In this document: positions 26,132 to 34,583 of the stretch, one piece after another | How positions within the stretch are numbered: the first letter of the stretch is position 1 | Layout of the letters: each line of letters opens with the position of its first letter | From: Chromatiaceae bacterium | GTDB lineage: Bacteria; Pseudomonadota; Gammaproteobacteria; Chromatiales; Chromatiaceae | Length of the DNA stretch: 64,000 nt | NCBI GenBank assembly: GCA_024235215.1 | Contig: JACKMU010000001.1 | Location: 372,001 to 436,000, forward strand | Direction: 5' to 3' | Notes under the pieces: model-generated | What the model saw: only the letters and a program-made list of their open reading frames with translations | What the model was told of the DNA's origin: nothing | Databases searched by the model: none | Program-made: the position numbers and the translations under genes

Positions 26132-27806
26132 ACGCTTCGACATGAGCCATGTACCCACTAAGATCTGCTCACTACTGACTGCTGTGGCGACGCTGTGGCT
26201 AAGCTGTGCACCCACCCCGTTGCTGGCCCAGCAAAGCCACCCCGGTTACCCTGGATATCCCATGCCGCTGCCGTATGGTCAACCTGGCCAGCCGCAACCC
26301 TACTCTGGACCTGGCCAGCCGTATATGCAACCACCCCAGCAACGGCAGCCAACGTCGCCCCCCCGTTTTGGTGCGCAACAACCCTGGCAACAGACCCTCC
26401 CGACACATCCGCAGAGCACCCCCCGAGCCGCTCCTTCCACACCCGCTCCCAAAGTTGACATGCGGCTTTCGGAAAGCCGTGTCTATGTTCAGCAGACCTT
26501 GCTGCTGACGCTGGATATCATAAGCGGCAATACGCTGGCCAACGTCGAGACGAAACTCCCGCCATCCGGCTCTCTTGTGCTCACCAACCTGGAAGGACCG
26601 ACAAAACTCACACGTAATCTGGCAACGGGTCGGGAGTTTATCCACCAGTTCCGATATGCTGTTACACCACTCAAAGCTGGACAGCTCAGAGTGCCGGCCA
26701 TCACCATCGAAGGGGTGCTGGCCGACGCGAATAATACCAGTTTCAAAATCGACTCTCCTGCCGACAGGGTAATCGAAGTACTACCGATCAATCCTGCGGT
26801 CCAACCCTGGTTGCCGCTGTTTGGATTGAGTATCCAGTCCTATATTCAAGGCACCGAGAGACCGGAGGTAGGCAAGCCGTTTCGTGTTGTCGTCGATACC
26901 TCAGCAGTCGGCGCCACCGGTGGACAACTTCCCTCATTCGCGGAGAGACTCCAGAACAGCAGCGGCTTCAACGTCTATCGTGAAGAGTCCAGAACAGAGG
27001 GGAGTGTATCCAGTGATGGCCGCTTTTTACTGGGACGTCGCACCGAATCATTCACCCTGGTGCCGCAGCAGGGTGGCAAACTGCTCATCCCGGAACTACA
27101 GATATCCTGGTGGAACGCCACCACCGGTCAGGCAGAAGTAGAGCGATTCCCGATGCGCCAGTTGATCGTCAAAGGTGAGGCTGGCTCAACCAATGGGGCA
27201 ATACCTGATCTGTTTCCAGGCGCATCCTCGCTGCTGCTCTGGGTTCCGCTGACCGGCCTGTTCAGTCTCACTATCGGCTTCTGGGTACTCGCTTGGCTGC
27301 GTAAAAAACGCTTCGCTCAGGTGGTTGAGGAGGAGGTTGTCGCGGTAACCCGCTTTAGCGTACGTCAATTCAGAGAGTTTCTGGCATGGCTGGCACCGAT
27401 CAGGCGGCTCCAAAAAGTGCGCCAGATCTTTGTTCGCACCCTGCCCCGCCGGTTCAAACTCTGGTTCTGCATCAAGGTGGTAGAAGGTGAGAGTGACCCG
27501 GAAACATGGAGCTATATGTTGAAATTTCTCTCCAACAAGCATCTGCAATTTCCACCCCAACTGCCTCTGCAAGAGTTGGGGGAAAGACTAGCGGGGGTTC
27601 ACACCGGCGCAGACAGGATGCAGATGCAGGTGTTGATGGGAGAACTGGACAGGCGGCTATATGCAGAGGAGAAACTCGACTTTGCTGCCTGGAAAAGACG
27701 CTTCCGAGCGCAGCTGCGGCCGACACTCCTCCCTGTTCACTGGAAAGCGCTGCACAGCCGGCAACGTAAAATTGGTCGCCTACCGAGACTCAACCCAGAG
27801 TTCTAA
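26112..27806 (+). CDS. BatD-family protein
   Basis: The 564-residue protein starts inside the previous gene (ATG at 26112 after AAGGCG; an ATG at 26142 is possible). It has a signal peptide ending near ALLAQQ-type residues (about 40), a Pro/Gln-rich linker (about 44-112) with repeated GQPGQP-like motifs, and tandem BatD immunoglobulin-like domains (about 113-360, for example VYVQQTLLLTLDI and FNVYREESRTEG). One membrane segment lies near 375-395 (LLLWVPLTGLFSLTIGFWVLAWL), followed by a cytoplasmic helical tail. It completes the Bat operon. Bat operons are linked to oxidative stress and envelope integrity; the exact role here is unknown. Confidence 0.9.
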   Translation: MNQDPGRRFDMSHVPTKICSLLTAVATLWLSCAPTPLLAQQSHPGYPGYPMPLPYGQPGQPQPYSGPGQPYMQPPQQRQPTSPPRFGAQQPWQQTLPTHPQSTPRAAPSTPAPKVDMRLSESRVYVQQTLLLTLDIISGNTLANVETKLPPSGSLVLTNLEGPTKLTRNLATGREFIHQFRYAVTPLKAGQLRVPAITIEGVLADANNTSFKIDSPADRVIEVLPINPAVQPWLPLFGLSIQSYIQGTERPEVGKPFRVVVDTSAVGATGGQLPSFAERLQNSSGFNVYREESRTEGSVSSDGRFLLGRRTESFTLVPQQGGKLLIPELQISWWNATTGQAEVERFPMRQLIVKGEAGSTNGAIPDLFPGASSLLLWVPLTGLFSLTIGFWVLAWLRKKRFAQVVEEEVVAVTRFSVRQFREFLAWLAPIRRLQKVRQIFVRTLPRRFKLWFCIKVVEGESDPETWSYMLKFLSNKHLQFPPQLPLQELGERLAGVHTGADRMQMQVLMGELDRRLYAEEKLDFAAWKRRFRAQLRPTLLPVHWKALHSRQRKIGRLPRLNPEF

Positions 27807-27813
27807 ACCTATC

Positions 27814-28020
27814 TCAATCGAGTCTGAAGCCCACTTTCACAACCACCTGCCAGTGTGCAATCTTCCCATCCTGCACATGGCCGCGCGTCTCCACCACCTC
27901 GAACCAGTCGATATTTCTGATATTGTCGGCAGCCTTGGTGAGTGCGTTCTCCACCGCTTTATCCGAACTTACCTTCGAAGAACCCACCAACTCGATCTTC
28001 TTGTAGATATGTGACCCCAC
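27814..28020 (-). CDS. Dodecin (flavin-binding small protein)
   Basis: Dodecins form hollow dodecamers that store or sequester flavins. The core IYKKIELVGSSKVSSDKAVENALTKA then WFEVVETRGHVQDGKIAHWQV is nearly the family consensus, including the flavin-stacking Trp in DWFEVVETRGH. I favour the GTG at 28020 (68 residues, the normal dodecin length, with GGAGAG about nine bases upstream). An ATG at 28053 gives 79 residues with an unusual N-terminal extension. The gene converges on batD with only seven bases between stops. Confidence 0.9.
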   Translation of the reverse strand: MGSHIYKKIELVGSSKVSSDKAVENALTKAADNIRNIDWFEVVETRGHVQDGKIAHWQVVVKVGFRLD

Positions 28021-28317
28021 TTCAATACTCTCCGAATAACCGCTCCTCTCCATGATAGCCGACTCGCCGGTGAAAAATAACTATCTCGCAATCGCTCTGT
28101 TGTTCAGATACTTGCACCGGGACAAGTGGTGAGCAACCGTTGGAGAACAGTCAGGCATTGGAGCGTTGGCGATAACCCGTCACCTGTAGCAGATACTCCA
28201 GTGTGCAGGTGTTTTTTCCGGTCAGTTGGAGGCCGGTGTTTGATTCAACCTCCTATCCGTGGCACAGTGGCTCGCCTGTTGGGACGTCACCAATACCAGG
28301 CCCGGTTAGGGAGCGAT

Positions 28318-29268
28318 ATGAAACTGAAGTTCAAAGACGAAGGGCAGGGGATCATCTGCATAGAGACCCATTTCCAGCGACCTGGTCTGGCAAGCTGCTA
28401 CCTGATCCAGAGTGCTGGAAAAGCGGCACTGATTGATACGGGCACTGCGCGCACCACCGATAACATTCTGCAACTGCTGGAGTTGCTCGACATCGACCGG
28501 AGCCAGGTGCGTTATGTGATTCCCACCCATGTGCATCTGGACCACGCCGGTGGTTCCGGCCAGTTGATGGCGCAACTACCGCAAGCCGAACTGGTGATTC
28601 ATCCGTTCGGTGCCCGCCACATGGTCGATCCAGGGAAGATTGCTGCAGGCTCCAGTGAAGTGTACGGTGAAGCGGAGTTCAAGCGTCAGTTCGTGGAACT
28701 CCTGCCGATACCGGAAGAGCGTGTAATCGAGGCTGACGACGGTATGCGCATCCGACTGGGAACGCGCGAGTTGACCTGCCTGGATACACCCGGGCACGCC
28801 CGTCATCACATCTGTATCTGGGATAGCGAGAGCCGGGGCATCTTCACCGGGGACACTTTCGGCATAGCCTACCCGGAACTCTGCACAGAGCAGGGGCCAT
28901 TCATGTTTTTGCCTTCTACCCCGGTGCAATTCGATCCGGATGATTGGCATCGGACCATCGACCGGTTGATGGATCTCAACCCAGCACGCTGTTACCTGAC
29001 CCACTACGGCTCGGTGGATAAGCCTCAGGAACTTGCCCCGATACTCCATCAGGAGATCGATGCCTACGTGGCAACAGCACTCCCCTTACTGGGTGTGCAG
29101 AATCCTCTCGACGAACTGGAGATGGCGCTGTGGGAGCATATCCGTAAGCGGCTCCGGAAACATGACAATAAGCAGAGCCCCCCGGAACAGGAGCGACTGC
29201 TCGGAATGGATGTGCGGCTCTGTGCTCAGGGGCTGCAGGTTTGGTTGCAAAAGCAGGAGAGCCGCTGA
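28318..29268 (+). CDS. Metallo-beta-lactamase-fold hydrolase
   Basis: The 316-residue protein begins at the ATG after AGGGAG. An open frame extends 64 codons upstream but that part is unlike any MBL protein. The metal-binding motif THVHLDHAGG (about residues 67-76), a later GHARHHICIW histidine, GDTFGIAYP and a C-terminal LTHYGS histidine make up the binuclear zinc site of glyoxalase-II-like enzymes. The substrate is unknown; a thioester or related hydrolase is a guess from the fold. It is divergent from dodecin across about 300 bp with no clear regulatory site. Confidence 0.88.
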   Translation: MKLKFKDEGQGIICIETHFQRPGLASCYLIQSAGKAALIDTGTARTTDNILQLLELLDIDRSQVRYVIPTHVHLDHAGGSGQLMAQLPQAELVIHPFGARHMVDPGKIAAGSSEVYGEAEFKRQFVELLPIPEERVIEADDGMRIRLGTRELTCLDTPGHARHHICIWDSESRGIFTGDTFGIAYPELCTEQGPFMFLPSTPVQFDPDDWHRTIDRLMDLNPARCYLTHYGSVDKPQELAPILHQEIDAYVATALPLLGVQNPLDELEMALWEHIRKRLRKHDNKQSPPEQERLLGMDVRLCAQGLQVWLQKQESR

Positions 29269-29362
29269 ATCAGTACCAAACCCAGGTTAAACCGCTTGGT
29301 GTGTGGAACCAATCTCTCCACGCCGATCGGTGCCAGACAGCGCAACGTTCTGTTCTTGGGCT

Positions 29363-29764
29363 TCAGACGCTTGTCGGGCTGCTGATATCCCAGCTGAATG
29401 TGCAGTCGAGCTCTGCCAGAACGACAACCAGTCCCTGCTCCCCCTGCTCCAGCAACAACGAAAGTGGCGTCCTGCCAAAACGACGGTGCTTCTGCCTCAG
29501 CCATCTCCCGCCCATGGTCGGATTGGTTGGAAACGAGGTACGCAGCGCCCCGGCGATGCGCAGGATATAGTCTGCGCGCCGCTCGACGGCGGGATCATCG
29601 GGGAAAGTTTCGTGACTGCGAAACTTCTGAAAACTGCGTGAGCGAAAACTGTCCGGCAGACCCAATAACGTCTGCATCTCCTCGGTTGCAAGCCTCCAGG
29701 AGTCCAGAATGGTCATGGTTGCCCTGGTCAGCAGCATCCGCTCATCGGTGCTCATTTCGCTCAT
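29363..29764 (-). CDS. MbcA/ParS/Xre-type antitoxin domain protein, no adjacent toxin
   Basis: The 133-residue protein has an N-terminal helical region (about 5-35) and a C-terminal DUF2384-like domain. That domain contains AALRTSFPTNP-type sequence near 75, then MGGRWLRQKHRRFGRTPLSLLLEQGEQGLVVVLAEL (84-119). The pattern of a GRTPL turn followed by a Gly-rich helix start is that of the toxin-binding domain of MbcA/ParS/Xre antitoxins. GGGAG lies seven bases before the ATG. No RES-domain toxin is next to it. It may be a solitary regulator. The domain call is by pattern and should be confirmed by profile search. Confidence 0.65.
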   Translation of the reverse strand: MSEMSTDERMLLTRATMTILDSWRLATEEMQTLLGLPDSFRSRSFQKFRSHETFPDDPAVERRADYILRIAGALRTSFPTNPTMGGRWLRQKHRRFGRTPLSLLLEQGEQGLVVVLAELDCTFSWDISSPTSV

Positions 29765-29864
29765 ACTTAAACTCCCATCCGCCCGAAGTCCGAATTACCT
29801 AGAAATTTTGTAAGATATTAACACGATCCAGCTGCTGGCATCACTACGGAGCAGGTAAGAATCT

Positions 29865-30323
29865 TCAGCTGAACAGCCGCCGCCACCAACGCTTTCTACT
29901 GGCCGATTGTGTTGCCGCAGCCAGATCGACCGGTCTTATCCTGCTCAATATCCAACCAGGCAGCGGTGGATTGTCGCTGTAGCCACAGGAGACGCCCAGA
30001 TTGTTTGGGTCGAAGATCTTGACGAAGCTGGGACGACTCAAATTGTCAGCATAGACAATGCCGCAATAGTCCTCATCATGCTCTCTCCGCAGCAGGACTG
30101 CCATTTCTTCCAAGAATTTGAAAAACTGGGCAGCAGTGCATCGGGTCTCGGGTGGTGCTTCACCAACAGCGTAAATATACCAACCTTCGGGATTTTGAGT
30201 GCGCAGCAGCTCCCAAAGACGATCAAACTGATGCCACCGCAGCGTGGAGGTAAAGCCGCTGCGAAAATGGGTGAGAAATTCGTCCTGATAGCCGGCCGAT
30301 TGCACCGCAATCTCGAGAGTCAA
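29865..30323 (-). CDS. Conserved-looking protein of unknown function
   Basis: I do not recognise this 152-residue soluble protein. It begins at a TTG directly after an in-frame TAG three bases earlier; a GTG six codons later is the other option. The sequence is protein-like throughout: a helical N-terminus (DEFLTHFRSGFTSTLRWHQFDRLWELLR), GWYIYAVGEAPPETRC, a charged helix, then DYCGIVYADN and SFVKIFDPNNLGVSCG, and a basic tail RKRWWRRLF. It has four Cys, no signal peptide and no membrane segment. It lies 100 bp upstream of the antitoxin-like gene on the same strand and might be cotranscribed with it. Confidence 0.7.
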   Translation of the reverse strand: MTLEIAVQSAGYQDEFLTHFRSGFTSTLRWHQFDRLWELLRTQNPEGWYIYAVGEAPPETRCTAAQFFKFLEEMAVLLRREHDEDYCGIVYADNLSRPSFVKIFDPNNLGVSCGYSDNPPLPGWILSRIRPVDLAAATQSASRKRWWRRLFS

Positions 30324-30652
30324 TGTCTACTGTCCGCACAATACTACTTCATTGAAGCTGGAAAAATCCCCTCTCCGGGATATACCAAGTCGGAGCATGG
30401 AGTGAGATTCCCGCCCTGCTCCGTGGTGGAGTTTAGGCAGCTGGGCAGCGTGCTGTAGCAGCATACTTGGTGTCATGTGTCATGAGGGTATGCCACCATT
30501 TTTAAACATGATGTGCAGTTGAAAATGGTGGCGAACGAAAATCGCACTTCACGATATTCGTTCGCCAAGATTACCAGGATGGGATTTTTCAGCGTCTAAA
30601 AAAGCGTATTCTTGAAGCTGAAACTGTCCCGGGACAGGTAAAACAGCTGACC
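30324..30652. other. Intergenic region with strong hairpins
   Basis: No coding gene is supported in these 329 bases. The region holds two hairpins that share bases (30492-30566) and a perfect 14-bp palindrome CTGTCCCGGGACAG (30624-30637), 16 bp after the end of the DUF2934 gene on the minus strand. A TATTGT box close to 30340 on the minus strand could be the -10 of the TTG-start gene, but its -35 is poor. Confidence 0.6.
30492..30566. repeat. Two overlapping inverted repeats
   Basis: Repeat one pairs GCCACCATTTT (30492-30502) with AAAATGGTGGC (30522-30532), 11 bp with no mismatch. Repeat two pairs GGCGAACGAA (30530-30539) with TTCGTTCGCC (30557-30566), with an inner ATCG/CGAT pairing and a 7-base loop. 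They share GGC at 30530-30532, so both cannot form fully at once. On the minus strand the first could work as a terminator (TTTT-containing stem) for the DUF2934 gene; a REP-like element is another possibility. Confidence 0.7.
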
Positions 30653-31003
30653 TCAGGCGTCGCTCAGCATCTTGTCGATCAGCTTCTCGCTCTCCAGCCA
30701 GTCCTGCTGCTCACCACCTGGCTCAAAGCCACGTTTTTCAGCGCGGAAATAGGCCATTTGTGCGATCATTTCGTATCTTTCACGCTGGCTGAAAATCGGC
30801 GTTCCAGCACTGCTATTCACGCTGGCCGCTGGATTCTCCGCAGACGTTTTTTTTGCCACGACCCGCTTCTTCACCACTTTTTTCGTCGCAACTGTTTTCT
30901 TTACCGCGCTGGTTTTCTTTACCGCGCTCTTTTTTGCAACCCGTGAGCTGCCTTCGCTATTCGATTCGGACACTCGTTCTTCCCCCACTTCGTTGTTGCT
31001 CAA
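30653..31003 (-). CDS. DUF2934 protein with lysine-rich histone-like N-terminus
   Basis: The 116-residue protein has two parts. Residues about 20-55 are Lys/Val/Ala/Thr-rich with repeated KK-T/V-A spacing (VAKKSAVKKTSAVKK, KKVVKKRVVAKK), like histone H1 or AlgP tails, and should bind nucleic acid non-specifically. The C-terminal 45 residues (RYEMIAQMAYFRAEKRGFEPG then WLESEKLIDKML) fit the DUF2934 domain. It is divergent from purC. The function is unknown; a nucleoid-associated role is inferred from the basic tail. Confidence 0.82.
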   Translation of the reverse strand: MSNNEVGEERVSESNSEGSSRVAKKSAVKKTSAVKKTVATKKVVKKRVVAKKTSAENPAASVNSSAGTPIFSQRERYEMIAQMAYFRAEKRGFEPGGEQQDWLESEKLIDKMLSDA

Positions 31004-31150
31004 GCCGTTTCATTCTCTGGCCGCACCGACTGCCGCGTGACAGATAAATTACCATCCGATTATGTAGTAAATATTACCGACAACTGAGCCTGAATTAAAT
31101 CGAAGCAATGATGTACAATTCACTTTTTTCGCAAAAACTGAAGGCACTCC

Positions 31151-32050
31151 ATGTCCGAGAAGCACGCTCTGTATGAATCGAACATCCCCAATTTGAAGCT
31201 GCTCAACCGGGGGAAGGTTCGTGACATCTATCAGATCGATGATGAGCGGATGCTGATCGTCGCCAGTGACCGGCTCTCTGCCTTCGACGTAGTCCTACCC
31301 CAACCCATACCGGGAAAAGGGGAGGTTCTGACACGGGTGGCAAACTTCTGGTTCAACAGAACCCGAAACATCATACCGAATCACCTTTCGGATACGCCGC
31401 TGCAACAGATTGTACCCGATGCCGGCCAGCGGGCGCTGCTGGGTGATCGGGCAACGGTGGTGCGTAGAGTGAAACCACTGCCGGTAGAGGCGATCGTCAG
31501 GGGTTATCTGATCGGTTCGGGGTGGAAAGATTACCAGAAGAGCGGAGCGGTCTGTGGCATTTCTCTCCCCCCTGGATTGCGCCTGGCGGATAGACTGCCG
31601 ACAGCGATCTACACTCCCTCCACCAAAGCCGCAATCGGCGCTCACGACATGAACATCAGCTTCGAGCAGACCGTCGTACTGCTGGGATCTGATCTGGCGG
31701 AACAGGTCCGTGATGTGAGCATCAAAATCTACACCGAGTGCGCTGCCTATGCACGGGAGAAGGGAATAATTATCGCTGACACCAAATTTGAGTTTGGACA
31801 GGACAGTGACGGCAAACTCTATCTGATCGACGAAGTGTTGACACCCGACTCCTCCAGATTCTGGCCAGCGGATGAATACCGTCCAGGCATCAGTCCACCC
31901 AGCTTCGATAAGCAATTTGTCAGAGATTACCTGGAGACGCTCGCTTGGGACAAGACTCCTCCGGCGCCGGAATTACCTGAAGAGATCATCCGCAAAACGG
32001 CGGAAAAGTATGCCGAAGCCGAGGTGCGGCTTACCGCTGCTGTAGCGTGA
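31151..32050 (+). CDS. purC: Phosphoribosylaminoimidazole-succinocarboxamide synthase PurC
   Basis: PurC makes SAICAR from CAIR and aspartate in purine synthesis. The 299-residue protein has the N-terminal LLNRGKVRDIYQIDDERMLIVASDRLSAFD, the VRGYLIGSGWKDY motif, and the C-terminal LYLIDEVLTPDSSRFWP catalytic segment. It is the longer type (about 300 residues, as in yeast and many proteobacteria) rather than the 237-residue E. coli type. A TACAAT box at 31114-31119 may be its -10 element; no certain -35 or PurR palindrome was found. Confidence 0.96.
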   Translation: MSEKHALYESNIPNLKLLNRGKVRDIYQIDDERMLIVASDRLSAFDVVLPQPIPGKGEVLTRVANFWFNRTRNIIPNHLSDTPLQQIVPDAGQRALLGDRATVVRRVKPLPVEAIVRGYLIGSGWKDYQKSGAVCGISLPPGLRLADRLPTAIYTPSTKAAIGAHDMNISFEQTVVLLGSDLAEQVRDVSIKIYTECAAYAREKGIIIADTKFEFGQDSDGKLYLIDEVLTPDSSRFWPADEYRPGISPPSFDKQFVRDYLETLAWDKTPPAPELPEEIIRKTAEKYAEAEVRLTAAVA

Positions 32051-32296
32051 TCAGCATAGCAGCACGTACTACGCATTACGGCACCCGTCACTGCGCACTG
32101 TGCCACCCTCCCAGAGCCTTCTTTCAGCACCAAGGCAACCGTTTACACACTATGAACATGGAACTTGGCCTGCGTGCGGACACGCATCCACAGCGCTGCG
32201 AAACGCTTGCAATGCCGCAGATCGTGATCGACGGCCAGCTACTGACTGGTTCTGGCCAAAATCGGATAGCCATATTGCCGTGTGTATCGGGTTACC

Positions 32297-33286
32297 ATGC
32301 CTGACGCCTCAGCGCCTTACTCAGATCTCTCTCCCGATACAATCATAGATGCGCTCGAATCGGTCCGCTGCAATCCGAGCGGCTCTATGCTGGCCCTCAA
32401 CAGCTATGAAAACCGAGTCTACCAGGTCGGTATCGAGGACGCCGCTCCGCTGGTGGTGAAGTTCTATCGACCGGGACGCTGGAGCGACGCCAGCATTCAG
32501 GAAGAGCACGACTTCAGCTTGAGCCTGGCAGAGGAGGAGATTCCGGTGATTGCCCCGCTGGCATCCTCCTCCGGCAGAACGTTGCACCACTTCAACGACC
32601 ACCGCTTTAGTCTGTTTCCGCGTCAGGGGGGACGCTGGCCCGAGTTCGACGACCTGAAAAACCTGACTTGGGTCGGCCGCTTCCTGGGTCGGATTCATCT
32701 TATGGGCGCCGCCCGGCCATTTGAACACAGACCCAGTATGAACCTTGGAACGATTGGCCCTGACTCGTCCAACTATCTGCTGGAACATGGGTTCATCCCG
32801 CTGGAGTATGAATCTGCTTATCGTCAGCTATGTGCAGGCCTACAGTGCCTGATTGAAGAGCGGCTTGCAGAGGTGCCGCGTTGTCGCTGGATCCGCCTGC
32901 ATGGCGACTGCCACCCGGGTAACATTCTGTGGAACGATCAGGGTCCCCATTTCGTGGATATGGACGATTGTCGCATGGGACCAGCCATCCAGGATCTATG
33001 GATGCTGCTATCGGGAAACCGTGGCGAGATGGCAGAACAGTTGAGCTGGCTTCGGGAGGGTTATGAGGTGTTTCGTGAACTCGATTCACGGGAGGTGGTG
33101 CTGATCGAACCGCTACGTACCCTGCGCATGATCCACTACGCGGCCTGGCTGGCACGCCGCTGGAACGATCCCGCCTTCCCAACTGCATTTCCCTGGTTCA
33201 ATACCACTCAGTACTGGCAGGAACACCTGTCATTGCTGGTGCAACAGAAAGCAGCGCTGCAACAGTCTCCATTGCCGGTGCACTGA
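32297..33286 (+). CDS. srkA: Stress response kinase A SrkA (YihE/RdoA)
   Basis: The kinase-like protein has 329 residues from the ATG at 32297, matching E. coli SrkA (328); a GTG five codons upstream is possible. Shared segments include LNSYENRVYQVG, VVKFYRPGRWS, the catalytic loop LHGDCHPGNILW, and the metal segment FVDMDDCRMGPAIQDLWML. SrkA is an APH-fold Ser/Thr kinase that protects stressed cells from programmed death in E. coli. A 246-bp spacer after purC contains no convincing gene. Confidence 0.93.
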   Translation: MPDASAPYSDLSPDTIIDALESVRCNPSGSMLALNSYENRVYQVGIEDAAPLVVKFYRPGRWSDASIQEEHDFSLSLAEEEIPVIAPLASSSGRTLHHFNDHRFSLFPRQGGRWPEFDDLKNLTWVGRFLGRIHLMGAARPFEHRPSMNLGTIGPDSSNYLLEHGFIPLEYESAYRQLCAGLQCLIEERLAEVPRCRWIRLHGDCHPGNILWNDQGPHFVDMDDCRMGPAIQDLWMLLSGNRGEMAEQLSWLREGYEVFRELDSREVVLIEPLRTLRMIHYAAWLARRWNDPAFPTAFPWFNTTQYWQEHLSLLVQQKAALQQSPLPVH

Positions 33287-33324
33287 TGGCCGACCGGCTG
33301 CAATTCGTCCGGGTACAAACATCC

Positions 33325-33358
33325 AAAAAGAAAGGGGCTATGACGCCCCCTTCTTTTT
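33325..33358. terminator. Bidirectional terminator srkA / fba
   Basis: AAAAAGAA-A-GGGGC loops through TATGAC to GCCCC-C-TTCTTTTT. The GC stem is flanked by A and T tracts on both sides, so it can end transcription from srkA (plus) and from fba (minus), which converge here. Confidence 0.85.
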
Positions 33359-33374
33359 CAATGGGAATGAACAA

Positions 33375-34439
33375 TCAGCTGATCTTCGGATCCAATGCAC
33401 CGCTGGTGTATACCTGGAACATGCTCTCCAACGATTTAGCCTTGATTTTTGAGGCATGACCGGCACAGCCGAAAGCTTCATAGCGCGCCTTGCAGATCTC
33501 TTTCATCCCCTTGGTCGACTCCTTCAGGAACTTGCGCGGATCGAAGTTCGAGGCATTGTCGTGCAGATGGCGTCGTATCGAACCAGTCGACGCCATGCGT
33601 AGATCGGTATCGATGTTTACTTTACGCACGCCGTGCTTGATCCCTTCCACGATCTCCGCTACTGGCACACCATAGGTCTGCCCCATGTCTCCACCGTAAT
33701 TGTTGATGACCGCCAGCCACTCCTGTGGAACGGATGAAGAGCCGTGCATCACCAGATGGGTGTTCGGGATACGCGCATGAATCTCTTTGATCCGGTCGAT
33801 TCTGAGAATGTCACCAGTTGGCTGCTTGGTAAATTTGTAGGCGCCGTGAGAAGTACCAATGGCGATTGCCAACGCATCGACTTTGGTCTTCTTGACGAAA
33901 TCGGCTGCCTCGTTTGGATCAGTCAACAACTGATCCATCTCCAATTTACCCTCCGCGCCAACGCCGTCTTCTTCACCCGCCTCACCGGTCTCCAGTGAAC
34001 CCAAACAGCCCAGTTCGCCTTCTACCGAGACACCGCCGGCATGGGCCATCTCTACCACCCGGCGCGTTACATCGACATTATATTCGTAGGAAGCCGGAGT
34101 TTTGGCGTCCTCCAACAAGGAGCCGTCCATCATGACCGAAGAGAAGCCGGACTGAATGGAGCGCAGACATACCGCCGGTGAAGAACCGTGGTCCTGGTGC
34201 ATCACGATCGGAATGTGCGGGTAAGCCTCCAGTGCTGCGAGAATCAGGTGGCGCAGAAAAACCTCACCGGCATAAGCACGTGCACCGGCCGACCCCTGCA
34301 TGATAACCGGGCTGTCTGTTTCGTCTGCTGCCTGCATGATGGCATGGACCTGCTCCATGTTGTTGACATTGAATGCCGGCATGCCAAAACTGTTCTCGGC
34401 TGCATAGTCGAGCAGCTGACGCATTGAGATCAAAGCCAT
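33375..34439 (-). CDS. fba: Fructose-bisphosphate aldolase, class II
   Basis: The 354-residue zinc-dependent aldolase interconverts fructose-1,6-bisphosphate with DHAP and GAP, and in autotrophs also makes sedoheptulose-1,7-bisphosphate. The metal/catalytic segment HQDHGSS is at 81-87, SVEGELGCLG follows near 141-150, and GTSHGAYKF and LVMHGSSSVP supply further histidines. The length and the GELG...GEEDGVG insert resemble the CbbA-type class II aldolases of Calvin-cycle operons. GGAGG lies eight bases before the ATG. It is the last gene of the tkt-gap-pgk-fba block. Confidence 0.95.
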   Translation of the reverse strand: MALISMRQLLDYAAENSFGMPAFNVNNMEQVHAIMQAADETDSPVIMQGSAGARAYAGEVFLRHLILAALEAYPHIPIVMHQDHGSSPAVCLRSIQSGFSSVMMDGSLLEDAKTPASYEYNVDVTRRVVEMAHAGGVSVEGELGCLGSLETGEAGEEDGVGAEGKLEMDQLLTDPNEAADFVKKTKVDALAIAIGTSHGAYKFTKQPTGDILRIDRIKEIHARIPNTHLVMHGSSSVPQEWLAVINNYGGDMGQTYGVPVAEIVEGIKHGVRKVNIDTDLRMASTGSIRRHLHDNASNFDPRKFLKESTKGMKEICKARYEAFGCAGHASKIKAKSLESMFQVYTSGALDPKIS

Positions 34440-34583
34440 TGATATTACCTCCGCTAAACTAAATCATTTGTTATCGCTGATTATTGTGGTGTCTGTCGGT
34501 GGATGGTCCCGTGATAACCGAAAGCACATCCACCCACCAGAAGCCTGAACGCTTCTATCGACCGAGGGCTCAAGCTGGGGATG

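Noticed and set aside
28126..28317. 64-codon upstream extension of the MBL hydrolase
   Set aside because: The segment is Arg/Cys/Pro-rich and unlike MBL N-termini. The internal ATG has a good AGGGAG at proper spacing.
29907..30458. 183-codon plus-strand frame overlapping the unrecognised minus-strand protein
   Set aside because: It shows no domain-like segments and runs into the hairpin region. The minus-strand frame has more plausible composition and lies in line with its neighbour.
32047..32304. 85-codon plus-strand frame between purC and srkA
   Set aside because: No ribosome binding site, high His/Cys/Arg composition typical of non-coding frames, and overlap with the srkA start.
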